In this document: piece after piece, positions 12,298-20,285 of the stretch
Layout: each line of letters opens with the position of its first letter
Numbering within the stretch: the first letter of the stretch is position 1
Assembly: GCA_013607635.1 (NCBI GenBank)
Contig: VCAY01000005.1
Location: forward strand, 1 to 55,851
Length of the DNA stretch: 55,851 nt
DNA from: Campylobacterota bacterium
GTDB taxonomy: Bacteria > Campylobacterota > Campylobacteria > Campylobacterales > Sulfurimonadaceae
Direction: 5' to 3'
Notes under the pieces: generated by a model
What the model saw: the letters and a program-made list of their open reading frames with translations, nothing else
What the model was told of the DNA's origin: nothing
Database searches by the model: none
Translations under genes and position numbers: made by a program

Positions 12298-13605
12298 CTA
12301 AGAACAAGAAGATATTTTATGCATCAATTCATCGATTTTTACTTTAAAATCCTCATCTTTTTCGATCAGATTATTGATCTTTTTGATCGTATGGGAGATT
12401 GCCGTGTGATCTTTCATACCAAAGTACTGTGCAAGTTGCGGCATGGTGCTTTGGGTAAGTTCACGACAGATATAGATACTTACTCTTCTGGCATAAACAA
12501 TATTTTTGCTTCTTCCTTTGCTTTTGATCTCACTTGGTTTGATGTTAAGATCTTTGGCAACAATGTTGGTGATCGTCTCCATAGTAAGGTTTTGGTGATT
12601 TTCTTTGAGTTGGTCTTTAAGAACATTTTTGGTAAATTCCAAATCGATCTCAACATGCATCAGTTGTGAATAGGCATGGAGTTTAGAAAGAATACCCTCA
12701 ATCTCACGCACATTACTCTCAATAACAGTTGCGATGTAGTTAACGATCTCATCGGAGAGTTTTACTTTGTTGATCTCACATTTTTTCTTGATGATGGCAA
12801 TTTTTGTCTCTAACTCAGGTGGCTGAATGTCAGCTACCAATCCCCACTCAAACCTGCTTTGTAGTCTTGCTTCAAGTCCACCTATTTTTTTAGGGTGTTT
12901 ATCGGCTGTGAGGATGATCTGTTTGCCTGCACCCTTGAGCGCTTCAAAAGTGTGAAAAAACTCCTCTTGGATCCCCTCTTTGTTAGAGAGAAACTGGATA
13001 TCATCGATCAGCAGTACATCACACTTGCGATATTTCTCCTGAAATCTCTCCATTGTTTTGTTCTTCACATGGCGGATAAAATCGTTTAAAAACTGCTCCA
13101 CGGTTGCATAGATCACAACTTTGCCTGCATTTTGCAAAAGATTGCCTGCTGCTTGCATCAGGTGGGTTTTTCCAAGCCCAACGCCACCGTAAATAAATAC
13201 AGGATTGTAAACAATACCCGGTTTTTCACTCACACTTTTTACTGCTGCATAAGCAAACTGGTTTGATCCTCCCACCATGAAGTTGTCAAAAAGGTAAGAG
13301 GGGTTTAAAAGTGAGCTTGTTTGTTTGTTTTCAACCACTTTTTTTGTTTTTGTTCTCTCTTTGATGTTTTTTAATGTAATTGTAACCGTGACTTTATTGC
13401 CTGTTTTAACTTCAAAAAGGTGGGTAAGTTTCTCTTTGTATTTGTTTTTGATCCAGTTAACCACTAAAGCGTTGGGAGCGTAAAAGATGGCATGATCACT
13501 GGTTGATTTTTTAATATCGTAAGTAAGGTGTTTGATGTACCTGTTGTATTCAACTTCAGTAATCTCGTTTTTTAACTCTTCTAGTACTTCTTGGCCAATA
13601 TTCAC
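12298..13605 (-). CDS. dnaA: Chromosomal replication initiator DnaA
   Basis: An AAA+ initiator that binds DnaA boxes and opens oriC. Walker A is GGVGLGKT (140-147) and Walker B is LLIDDIQF. The C-terminal helix-turn-helix reads [16 protein letters not shown]. That differs from the common GGRDHTTVLHA form, as reported for this phylum and its TTCAC-core boxes. 435 aa. The start is GTG (13603-13605), and a DnaA-box-like 9-mer (13598-13606) covers the start codon, which suggests autoregulation. It is flanked on both sides by box-containing gaps. Confidence 0.97.
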   Translation of the reverse strand: MNIGQEVLEELKNEITEVEYNRYIKHLTYDIKKSTSDHAIFYAPNALVVNWIKNKYKEKLTHLFEVKTGNKVTVTITLKNIKERTKTKKVVENKQTSSLLNPSYLFDNFMVGGSNQFAYAAVKSVSEKPGIVYNPVFIYGGVGLGKTHLMQAAGNLLQNAGKVVIYATVEQFLNDFIRHVKNKTMERFQEKYRKCDVLLIDDIQFLSNKEGIQEEFFHTFEALKGAGKQIILTADKHPKKIGGLEARLQSRFEWGLVADIQPPELETKIAIIKKKCEINKVKLSDEIVNYIATVIESNVREIEGILSKLHAYSQLMHVEIDLEFTKNVLKDQLKENHQNLTMETITNIVAKDLNIKPSEIKSKGRSKNIVYARRVSIYICRELTQSTMPQLAQYFGMKDHTAISHTIKKINNLIEKDEDFKVKIDELMHKISSCS

Positions 13606-13694
13606 ATTTCACTCTTTAATTTTTTATGGTATGTGAATAATAACCTTTTCATCCATAAAACAGGGTTAAACAGATGTGAATATTCAGGTATAAT
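13598..13694. other. oriC1-like region: DnaA boxes between dnaA and ruvC
   Basis: Four TTCAC cores lie in about 80 bp: TTCAC at 13601-13605 and 13608-13612, GTGAA at 13633-13637 and 13676-13680. The third belongs to a perfect TTATTCACA box on the minus strand (TGTGAATAA at 13632-13640); the fourth reads TGTGAATAT (13675-13683). The first overlaps the dnaA start codon, and the last lies just upstream of the ruvC promoter, so this element probably also regulates both genes. Together with 12118-12297 it makes a bipartite arrangement around dnaA. Confidence 0.68.
13689..13694 (+). promoter_or_regulatory. Candidate -10 element for ruvC
   Basis: TATAAT seven bases before the ruvC ATG (13702). Transcription would start at or within a base or two of the start codon, and no ribosome binding site is visible. 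This would give a leaderless or near-leaderless ruvC mRNA unless another promoter lies farther upstream. Confidence 0.45.
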
Positions 13695-13701
13695 TGCACT
13701 T

Positions 13702-14181
13702 ATGAATCAAATTAATATTTTAGGGATCGATCCGGGAACTCGAAATATGGGGTATGCGATAATTGCTATGCAAAACTCCAAAATAACCCTTGTTGAAGCG
13801 GGTCTTATCAAGATGAAAGCAGAAAACTTGCAGTTTCAGATCCCGCAGATGGTTGAAGGGCTTGAGCAGTTGTTTCAAAAACACACTATCGATGAGGTAG
13901 CGATGGAAGATATCTTTTATGCACACAACCCATCCACTACCATCAAACTAGCGCAGTTTCGCGGTGCTATTATGCTTAAACTGCTGCAGGAATTTGGACA
14001 ATTTCACGAGTACACCGCTTTGCAGGTTAAAAAAGCACTCACAGGTAAAGCAAAAGCCTCCAAAGAGCAGGTTGCTTTTATGGTCAAGCGCCTTTTGGGG
14101 ATCAAAAAAGAGATCAAGCCTCTTGATATCTCCGATGCAATGGCGGTAGCGATCACTCACTCACAAAGGATCAAGCGTTAG
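13702..14181 (+). CDS. ruvC: Crossover junction endodeoxyribonuclease RuvC
   Basis: The Holliday-junction resolvase. The first acidic residue lies in [15 protein letters not shown], the second in [12 protein letters not shown], and the last pair in [14 protein letters not shown], so the active site is complete. The open frame begins at 13591, but the RuvC fold starts right at ATG 13702 and the upstream codons are the dnaA-ruvC gap, so 13702 is used (159 aa). It is divergent from dnaA across the oriC1-like boxes, in the conserved ruvC-dnaA-dnaN order. Confidence 0.95.
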   Translation: MNQINILGIDPGTRNMGYAIIAMQNSKITLVEAGLIKMKAENLQFQIPQMVEGLEQLFQKHTIDEVAMEDIFYAHNPSTTIKLAQFRGAIMLKLLQEFGQFHEYTALQVKKALTGKAKASKEQVAFMVKRLLGIKKEIKPLDISDAMAVAITHSQRIKR

Positions 14182-14272
14182 TCGATATATTTTGAAGCCA
14201 GCATTGCTAACTGCTTGAAAAAATATTCTTTAGATGTAACGGTGCTATTATAGAAAAATATTGTTAGAGAGT

Positions 14273-14290
14273 GTGCAACAAAAGTTGCAC
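14273..14290 (-). terminator. Perfect hairpin at the 3' end of fliW
   Basis: GTGCAAC-aaaa-GTTGCAC, a perfect 7-bp stem touching the fliW stop codon. On the minus strand it is followed by TCTCTAACAATATTTTTC, which is only moderately T-rich. It probably ends the nrdA-unknown-fliW transcript and may also limit read-through from ruvC. Confidence 0.45.
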
Positions 14291-14673
14291 TACTGTTTAA
14301 AAGACTCGATTGTTTCAGCCATACCAAAATTTGGATATTTTTTTGGATCAAGAATCGCTTGGGCTAGATAGTTGTTATCATGGTTGATGATAATAGGTGC
14401 GAGAAAGTTGATCGTAGATCTCTCTAGCGGTTTTTGGATGATAAGGATATTATAAACACTAACTACAGAATCTTCGTTAATATCTAAGAGAGCTTTTACA
14501 TCCATAGGAAGATCAAAAGCATACTCCCTTAAAAGTTGTGGTTTTACAAGTGTGAATGAGATGTTTTCATTTGTATCATCACTCATGGTTGAAAAAAGCG
14601 CATCAATCTCGTTGATCGTTACGTTTTTTGTCTCTTCAAAACCAAAAAGCGTTCCCTTTACTGCATAACTCAT
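14290..14673 (-). CDS. fliW: Flagellar assembly factor FliW
   Basis: FliW binds flagellin and the post-transcriptional regulator CsrA; when flagellin is low, freed FliW sequesters CsrA and lets flagellin be translated. The 127-aa protein has the family layout: an N-terminal GTLFGFEETKNV, the central SFTLVKPQLLREY (the usual F-x-V-x-P segment) and DINEDSVVSVYNIL. The start ATG has a strong AAGGAG site. It follows the unknown 121-aa gene by 9 bases. The flagellin leader at 45.1 kb carries matching CsrA-type hairpins. Confidence 0.93.
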   Translation of the reverse strand: MSYAVKGTLFGFEETKNVTINEIDALFSTMSDDTNENISFTLVKPQLLREYAFDLPMDVKALLDINEDSVVSVYNILIIQKPLERSTINFLAPIIINHDNNYLAQAILDPKKYPNFGMAETIESFKQ

Positions 14674-14682
14674 AATTCTCCT

Positions 14683-15048
14683 TTAAAATGCACTCTCTTC
14701 ATACTTCAACGTCTTTGCAATGATGTAGAGTGAAGATCGTTCTATCGAAGAGATATTGTAGCACTCCCCTATCCCAAAAGCAAATTTGTTCTCTTTATAG
14801 ATGATCGAGATCCCATCCTCCATATCGATAAAATCAAGCTGATTTTCCTCTACTAAGTTCACAGCTTCCACTTCACTAAAAAGCAAACTTATACTGATCC
14901 AGTCATAGTCTCTTGCTTTATCTTGGGCTGCCAAAGTGATTTTGATCTCAAAAGGATTCATAACCTCTACAGATCGAAGCTCGGCAGAGCGAAAATGATC
15001 AAACCTTGCAACAAACGGATCAAGTGCTGTTTGTGTGAGTGGCTTCAT
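14683..15048 (-). CDS. Unknown 121-aa protein between nrdA and fliW
   Basis: I do not recognise this protein. It is soluble, acidic, with no signal peptide, membrane helix or cysteine cluster. The sequence alternates short strands (NPFEIKITLAAQ, WISISLLFSEVEAVNLV, ISIIYKENKFAFGIG), suggesting a small beta-rich fold. ATG 15048 is 4 bases after the nrdA stop, and 9 bases separate it from fliW, so all three are probably co-transcribed. Codon use matches its neighbours. A link to motility or to nucleotide metabolism is equally possible. Confidence 0.72.
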   Translation of the reverse strand: MKPLTQTALDPFVARFDHFRSAELRSVEVMNPFEIKITLAAQDKARDYDWISISLLFSEVEAVNLVEENQLDFIDMEDGISIIYKENKFAFGIGECYNISSIERSSLYIIAKTLKYEESAF

Positions 15049-15052
15049 ATTT

Positions 15053-17419
15053 TTACTGACACCCTACACATTCCATCGATCTGTCCTCAACATCGTTAGA
15101 GATTTCCGGAGACTGACTTCTTAGGTAGTAGGTTGATTTGAGCCCTAACTTCCAAGCTAACATATAAATCTCATTGAGGTAGCGTCCGCTTGCTTTATCA
15201 AGTGTGATAAAGATATTAAGCGATTGCCCTTGATCGATCCATTTTTGGCGGATCGCTGCAGCTTTGACAAGTATGGTCTGGTTTAGATCGTACGCCGGTG
15301 TGTAGTATGCCCAAGTATCTGGTGAGAGTTTTGGCACAACCACAGGGATAAGCCCACTGAGATTCTCTTCATACCATTTTCTTTTGTATACAGGCTCGAT
15401 CGCTTGTGTAGTTCCTGTGAGGATAGATATCGAACTTGTAGGTGCCACGGCCATTAAGTAGCCGTTTCGCATCCCCTGTTTTTTTACTTTTGCACGAAGT
15501 TTATCCCACTCATACGAAGAGGCAAAAAGTCCTCCACGATCTACTAGGTTGATCACCTCGGCATTGGCATGATCCTGCGGGAAGATCCCCTTACTCCACT
15601 TACTGCCTTCAAACTCAGGATAAACACCCTTTTCAACTGCCAGATCAGATGAAGCTGAGATAGCATTATAACAAACAGCTTCCATAACTTCATCGATCTT
15701 GTCAAAATGTTCCTGGCTTCCCCACTCTATGCCAGCTTCTGCTAACATCTGTGCTTCACCCATAACACCAAGACCGATCGAGCGGCTTCTCATGTTTGTG
15801 CGTTTTACTTTCTCAACAGGGTAAAAGTTCAGATCGATCACATTATCAAGTGCACGGATCGCAATAGGGACAATGCGGTCTATATCCTCTTTGGTATTGA
15901 TACGGGAGAGATTAACTGAAGCAAGATTACAAACAGCAGTGGCACCGTTTATTCTCTCTTTTTCTACCACAAAAATCTCTCTGCCTCCAAGGGTATCAAG
16001 TGCGGTAACTTTTTTTGCAGGTTTCTCTATGCCGCTGTCAACTTTGATGATTGCATCCTCTTCATAACTCTCCGAAGTTCCATCAGCAAAGATAAACTTG
16101 ATCTTGTAGTGGTTAGGCTCAGTGTTTTGAAAAATCTCGGTACAGAGGTTGGAGCTTCGTATAACACCGTAGTGATCGTTTGGATTTGCTTTGTTAGCGT
16201 TGTCTTTAAAACATAAAAACGGTGAGCCTGTTTCAAAATAGGATGTAAGGATCTTTTTCCACAGCTCTTTTGCTTTGATCTTCTCTTTGATAAGTGACTC
16301 ATCTTTTTCAAACTCAAGGTATCTTTTTTCAAACTCCTCGCCATGAAGCTCTGTAAGCTCTCTTGTATCGTAAGGATCAAAAAGTGTCCAGATACCATCC
16401 TCTTGTACACGCTTCATAAAGAGGTCGTTGATCCAAAGTGCTGGGAAAAGATCGTGCGCACGACGACGCTCTTCACCGGAGTTTTTCTTTAGATCCAAAA
16501 AGTCGTTGATGTCGATATGCCATGGCTCAAGATAAATAGCGATCGCCCCTTTTCTAGTTCCGAGTTGATCTACTGCAATTGCAATGTCGTTGGTGATCTT
16601 TAAAAATGGAACAGTTCCACCCGCAGCATTTTTATGCCCGTCAATGAAACTTCCCATAGAGCGAACCTGTGTCCAGTCCCAACCAATACCGCCACCAAAT
16701 TTTGAAAGCATTGCCATCTCTTGGTAGGCATCAAAGATCCCTTCAATATTATCAGGGGTTGAACCGATGTAACATGAGCTGAGTTGGTGTCTGGTTGTTC
16801 TGGCATTGGAGAGTGTCGGCGTTGCCATCATCACCTCAAATTTTGAGATCATATCGTAAAACTTGATCGCCCACTCTTCACGGTTTTCTTCCCTTTGTGC
16901 CAAGAACATAGCGATCGCCATAAACATGTGTTGCGGTAACTCGATCGGGTTGCCCTGTCTGTCTTTGATAAGGTAGCGGTCATAAAGTGTTTTAACACCA
17001 AGATAGTTAAACTGCAGATCACGTTCAGGTTTGATATGTCTGTCAAGTTTTTCAAGATCATACATATCTCTAAGACCTAAGAGAATCCGCCCCTCTTTTT
17101 CACCACGTTCAAAATATTTCTCTAACGAGCAATAACCTGTAAAGCTGTTCACTTCATGATAAAGGTTGTATAAAAAGAGTCTTGCTGCAACAAATGTCCA
17201 GTTGGGTGCGTCGATATCGATCTTATCAACCGCTGTTTTAATGAGTGTCTCTTGGATCTCTTTTGAAGTGATACCATCACGAAAGTGGATTTGCGCATCA
17301 ACCTCAAGTTCACTTTGACTTACACCCAAGAGATCTTTGACCGCAGCGGAAGTGTATTTTTGAATCTTTGTTACATCTAAAGGTTCTGTTCTACCGTTTC
17401 TTTTTATAACTGTTATCAT
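15053..17419 (-). CDS. nrdA: Ribonucleoside-diphosphate reductase subunit alpha (class Ia type)
   Basis: The catalytic R1 subunit. An ATP-cone occupies about residues 1-90 (VIKRNGRTEPLDVTKIQKY). Active-site residues are present: redox cysteine C216 in LSSCYIGS, the N-L-C-x-E loop with thiyl cysteine C426, the second redox cysteine C497 in AVCNLASVNLS, and a C-terminal CVGC shuttle pair. Between C426 and C497 there are 71 residues, against 23 between the equivalents in E. coli, so a loop of roughly 48 residues is inserted next to the active site. 788 aa. nrdB is far away at 2255-3277. Confidence 0.97.
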   Translation of the reverse strand: MITVIKRNGRTEPLDVTKIQKYTSAAVKDLLGVSQSELEVDAQIHFRDGITSKEIQETLIKTAVDKIDIDAPNWTFVAARLFLYNLYHEVNSFTGYCSLEKYFERGEKEGRILLGLRDMYDLEKLDRHIKPERDLQFNYLGVKTLYDRYLIKDRQGNPIELPQHMFMAIAMFLAQREENREEWAIKFYDMISKFEVMMATPTLSNARTTRHQLSSCYIGSTPDNIEGIFDAYQEMAMLSKFGGGIGWDWTQVRSMGSFIDGHKNAAGGTVPFLKITNDIAIAVDQLGTRKGAIAIYLEPWHIDINDFLDLKKNSGEERRRAHDLFPALWINDLFMKRVQEDGIWTLFDPYDTRELTELHGEEFEKRYLEFEKDESLIKEKIKAKELWKKILTSYFETGSPFLCFKDNANKANPNDHYGVIRSSNLCTEIFQNTEPNHYKIKFIFADGTSESYEEDAIIKVDSGIEKPAKKVTALDTLGGREIFVVEKERINGATAVCNLASVNLSRINTKEDIDRIVPIAIRALDNVIDLNFYPVEKVKRTNMRSRSIGLGVMGEAQMLAEAGIEWGSQEHFDKIDEVMEAVCYNAISASSDLAVEKGVYPEFEGSKWSKGIFPQDHANAEVINLVDRGGLFASSYEWDKLRAKVKKQGMRNGYLMAVAPTSSISILTGTTQAIEPVYKRKWYEENLSGLIPVVVPKLSPDTWAYYTPAYDLNQTILVKAAAIRQKWIDQGQSLNIFITLDKASGRYLNEIYMLAWKLGLKSTYYLRSQSPEISNDVEDRSMECVGCQ

Positions 17420-17570
17420 TAAATATCCTGATTGTCTAGTTAGTTTTCTATAAAAAACTGTTTGAAAATAACTTGGATTTTATCTATAGTTAACTTTAAA
17501 AATTATGAAATTTTGGGTAAATTTTTATATATAATTCGATGTAATATTCAGAATAATTATTTAGGGATAA

Positions 17571-17587
17571 GGCAGAAAATTTCTGCC
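17571..17587 (-). terminator. Perfect palindrome downstream of purB
   Basis: GGCAGAAAATTTCTGCC is an unbroken inverted repeat 13 bases after the purB stop. On the minus strand it is followed by TTATCCC rather than a T-run, so it is at best a weak terminator or transcript-end stabiliser. Confidence 0.35.
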
Positions 17588-17600
17588 TGTTTGAAGTGGG

Positions 17601-18929
17601 TTATTGAAACACTCTTTTAAAGATAGCATCAACATTTTTGGTGTAGTAATCGTAGTTAAAACACTCTCTTATCTGCTCTTCGCTAAGTTTACTTCTAAGC
17701 TCATCATCTTCTAGCAAGTGGTTAAGATAGAGTGACTCCCCTTTTTCATTGACAGTTGGTTTGCCCTGTTTGATCTCATCCCATACTTTCATCGCATTTC
17801 TTTGAACGATCCTATAAGCATCTTCACGACTCACACCCGCTTTTGGAAGCTCAAGTAAAACCCTTTGAGAGAAAACAAGCCCGCCTGTGAGGTTGAGATT
17901 TTTCATCATATTTTCTGGCATCACTGTAAGGTTAGCAATAACACTGTTCATTCTATGGAGCATAAAATCAGCCGTGATAAAAGCATCCGGCAGCCAAAAA
18001 CGCTCAGTTGAAGAGTGAGAGATATCGCGCTCATGCCAAAGGGCGACATTTTCCATAGCAGGGATCACATACGCACGGATCATTCGACAAAGCCCTGTGA
18101 TGTTCTCAGTCAAGATTGGGTTTCTTTTGTGTGGCATAGCTGATGAGCCTTTTTGCCCTTTTGCAAAATACTCCTCTGCTTCATACACCTCTGTTCTTTG
18201 TAGGTGTCTTATCTGCACGGCAAATTTTTCGATCGATGATGCCATGAGTGCGAGTGCTGAAGCGAGTCTTGCGTATCTGTCACGGTGTACCACTTGGTTG
18301 GAACACGGTTCAGGTTTTAGACCAAGCTCTGCCATAGCATACTCTTCAAGCTCTAGCGGAGCGTGAGCGAAGTTACCCATCGCACCACTGATCTGTCCAA
18401 CAGCGATCACTTCCATCGTCTCTTCAAGGTTTTTAAGGTGTCTTGCCATCTCATCGTACCAAACTGCAAGGGTCAAACCAAAAGTGATCGGCTCACCGTG
18501 GATACCGTGACTTCTTCCAACCATAAGAGTATATTTATGCTCTTGGGCTCTTTTTTTGATCGACTCCATCAACATCTTCACATCATCGATAATGATTTTA
18601 AGTGAGTCTCTCATCTGTAGTGCCACACCGGTATCAACAGCATCTGAAGAGGTCATACCGTAGTGGAACCATCGTGACTCTTCTCCGAGTGATTCAGCGA
18701 CACTTGTGTTAAAAGCGATAAGGTCATGTTTGGTTACTGCTTCGATCTTTTCAATCCTCTCAACCGAAAAAGTTGCATTCTCTACAATCTTCTTACAATC
18801 CTCATCAGGGATAAGTCCAAGTTTGTTCCATGCTTTTACAGCTGCCTTTTCAACCTCTAGCCATGCTGCGTAGCGTGCATGTTGTGTCCAATGTTTTGCC
18901 ATCTCTTTGCGAGCGTATCTTTCTACCAT
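17601..18929 (-). CDS. purB: Adenylosuccinate lyase
   Basis: Catalyses two fumarate-releasing steps of purine synthesis, SAICAR to AICAR and adenylosuccinate to AMP. The signature loop GSSAMPHKRNP is present, with the catalytic serine at S262/S263, and upstream TSSDAVDTG and GRSHGIHGEPITFG match the substrate-binding segments. 442 aa. It stands alone between nrdA (182-base gap) and the divergent RluA-type gene. Confidence 0.97.
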   Translation of the reverse strand: MVERYARKEMAKHWTQHARYAAWLEVEKAAVKAWNKLGLIPDEDCKKIVENATFSVERIEKIEAVTKHDLIAFNTSVAESLGEESRWFHYGMTSSDAVDTGVALQMRDSLKIIIDDVKMLMESIKKRAQEHKYTLMVGRSHGIHGEPITFGLTLAVWYDEMARHLKNLEETMEVIAVGQISGAMGNFAHAPLELEEYAMAELGLKPEPCSNQVVHRDRYARLASALALMASSIEKFAVQIRHLQRTEVYEAEEYFAKGQKGSSAMPHKRNPILTENITGLCRMIRAYVIPAMENVALWHERDISHSSTERFWLPDAFITADFMLHRMNSVIANLTVMPENMMKNLNLTGGLVFSQRVLLELPKAGVSREDAYRIVQRNAMKVWDEIKQGKPTVNEKGESLYLNHLLEDDELRSKLSEEQIRECFNYDYYTKNVDAIFKRVFQ

Positions 18930-19004
18930 CTATAACCTTTAATCTATTTATCAGTATAATTTCAATGTAGAATTTTACTCTATAGTTGATGAAAAAGGGA
19001 TTAA

Positions 19005-19916
19005 GTGCCATTTGTAAAAGAAACGTTACATATAATACCAAAGCAACGATTATTTCTCTTTTTAATCAAAGAGCTAGGCTGTCCACAAAAAGAGGCGCAA
19101 AGGATCATTGCCAAAGGACGAGTTTTACAAAATGGCATACCAATCATTAAAGCTTCGCAAGAGGTTGAGGGTGAGATTGAGTTTATCTATTTTAAACCGA
19201 TTTCACGAGGACTTAAGCCGCTATGTGTAGAGGAGCAGTTTGTCGTGTTTGACAAACCAAGTGGTGTGCTTATCCATCCTCAAAACAGAAATACCCCCTA
19301 CTCTTTAGTTGATGAGCTTAAAGCGCAGTTTGGTATGGATGCTAACATTACCCACCGTATCGATCAAGAGACAAGCGGGCTCGTTTTGTGTGCGAGAAAT
19401 AAAAAAAGTGAGCGAGATATCAAGATGATGTTTCAAGAGCGAGATATGCAAAAAACCTATTTGGCTATGGTGCATGGAAAGTTTGAAAAAGAGCTCACTG
19501 TTGAAGCGCCTCTACTCCGCAGGGAGGATAACTCTGCTATTGTAAGGATGGTGATAAAAGTTGATCCTCAAGGTAAACCCTCTAAGACACATTTCAAACC
19601 GTTAAAATATTTTGACGATCTCAATATGACTTTAGTAGAGTGTAAGCCATACACAGGCAGACAGCATCAGATACGTGTGCATTTGTTTCACGTGAAACAT
19701 CCAATCGTTGGTGATCCAATCTATGGTCAAAAAGCTGAAGATATTATAAAGTTTTTAGATAAAAAGATAACACCTAAGGAAAGGGAGGTATTAAGTGGAG
19801 CATCAAGATTATTATTGCATGCTTCTGAATTGTGCTTCACGCTTTATAATAGAGAGTATCACATCAAAAGTAAAGAAGATTTTGAAAATACGGTACGAAA
19901 TTTTGTTGCAATGTGA
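19005..19916 (+). CDS. RluA-family RNA pseudouridine synthase
   Basis: Isomerises specific uridines in rRNA or tRNA. It has an N-terminal S4-like RNA-binding region (about 16-55) and the catalytic HRxD motif THRIDQETSGL with D120, followed by YTGRQHQIRVHLFHVKHPIVGDPIYG. Which uridine it modifies (RluC, RluD or RluA type) cannot be told. The start is GTG (19005) with AAGGGA upstream. Codons 227-232 (Leu-Phe-His-Val-Lys-His) contain a perfect parS 16-mer at 19684-19699. The TGA stop lies inside a TTATTCACA-type DnaA box (19912-19920). Confidence 0.92.
   Translation: MPFVKETLHIIPKQRLFLFLIKELGCPQKEAQRIIAKGRVLQNGIPIIKASQEVEGEIEFIYFKPISRGLKPLCVEEQFVVFDKPSGVLIHPQNRNTPYSLVDELKAQFGMDANITHRIDQETSGLVLCARNKKSERDIKMMFQERDMQKTYLAMVHGKFEKELTVEAPLLRREDNSAIVRMVIKVDPQGKPSKTHFKPLKYFDDLNMTLVECKPYTGRQHQIRVHLFHVKHPIVGDPIYGQKAEDIIKFLDKKITPKEREVLSGASRLLLHASELCFTLYNREYHIKSKEDFENTVRNFVAM
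19684..19699. other. parS centromere site, perfect consensus
   Basis: TGTTTCACGTGAAACA, a 16-bp perfect palindrome identical to the widely conserved bacterial parS bound by ParB/Spo0J. It lies inside the RluA-type gene, about 6 kb from dnaA, and origin-proximal placement is typical. ParA and ParB are not encoded in this window. The family of sites is well established; binding here is inferred. Confidence 0.85.
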
Positions 19917-20250
19917 ATAACTTTTATGTTATAGAATCTATATCTATAGAATATATTTATAATGATTATCAAATTTCTAAAGAAGCCCTATTTTTAGGAA
20001 CTTAAGCTTTATTTTATTTATTTTGATTAAGTCAATATTTATATAAATAAATTCTTAAATTTTGAAGAAATTTGAAAAGTTTTTCTGAATCTCTTTTATT
20101 TTTATTCACACTTTAGAACAACGTGTGAATAATACACACACAATAAAAAATGATGAGTTTTTTTGAGTATATAAAATTGATTTAAGGGATAAAGCAGAGG
20201 TTTACTAAAAAACTAGAATTAAGAAAAGTAAGGTATGATTACATTCACAG
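19912..20250. other. Cluster of DnaA-box 9-mers in an AT-rich intergenic region
   Basis: This 367-bp gap between the RluA-type gene and the small membrane-peptide gene has no gene I can support. It holds three perfect TTATTCACA boxes: 19912-19920 (minus, over the rluA stop), 20102-20110 (plus) and 20124-20132 (minus). The last two form an inverted pair 13 bp apart. A fourth core (ATTCACA, 20243-20249) abuts a terminator hairpin. Between them lie long A/T tracts (about 19921-20100). Density of perfect boxes is higher than around dnaA itself. It may be a DnaA titration/reactivation site or an additional origin element. Confidence 0.6.
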
Positions 20251-20285
20251 ATGACCTCCCTGGTGTGTTGGTCATCTGCTTTTTT
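20248..20285 (+). terminator. Rho-independent terminator, plus strand
   Basis: CAGATGACC (20248-20256), a 13-base loop, then GGTCATCTG (20270-20278) form a perfect 9-bp stem followed by CTTTTTT. It points in the plus direction and lies 330 bases after the RluA-type gene, so it ends either a long rluA 3' tail or an unannotated short transcript. A TATGAT box (20234-20239) directly precedes it. It also sits immediately past the stop of the minus-strand small ORF, where it lacks a T-tract. Confidence 0.7.

Noticed and set aside
12225-12300. T-runs near dnaA as phase-variable homopolymers
   Set aside because: They lie in the AT-rich unwinding region outside a coding frame, so no gene would be switched.
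13591-13701. Upstream extension of the ruvC reading frame
   Set aside because: It contains the dnaA start and DnaA boxes, and RuvC begins at 13702 by homology.
19955-19972. Fur-box-like AATGATTATC
   Set aside because: Only about one half-site matches, within an A/T tract, and no iron gene is adjacent.
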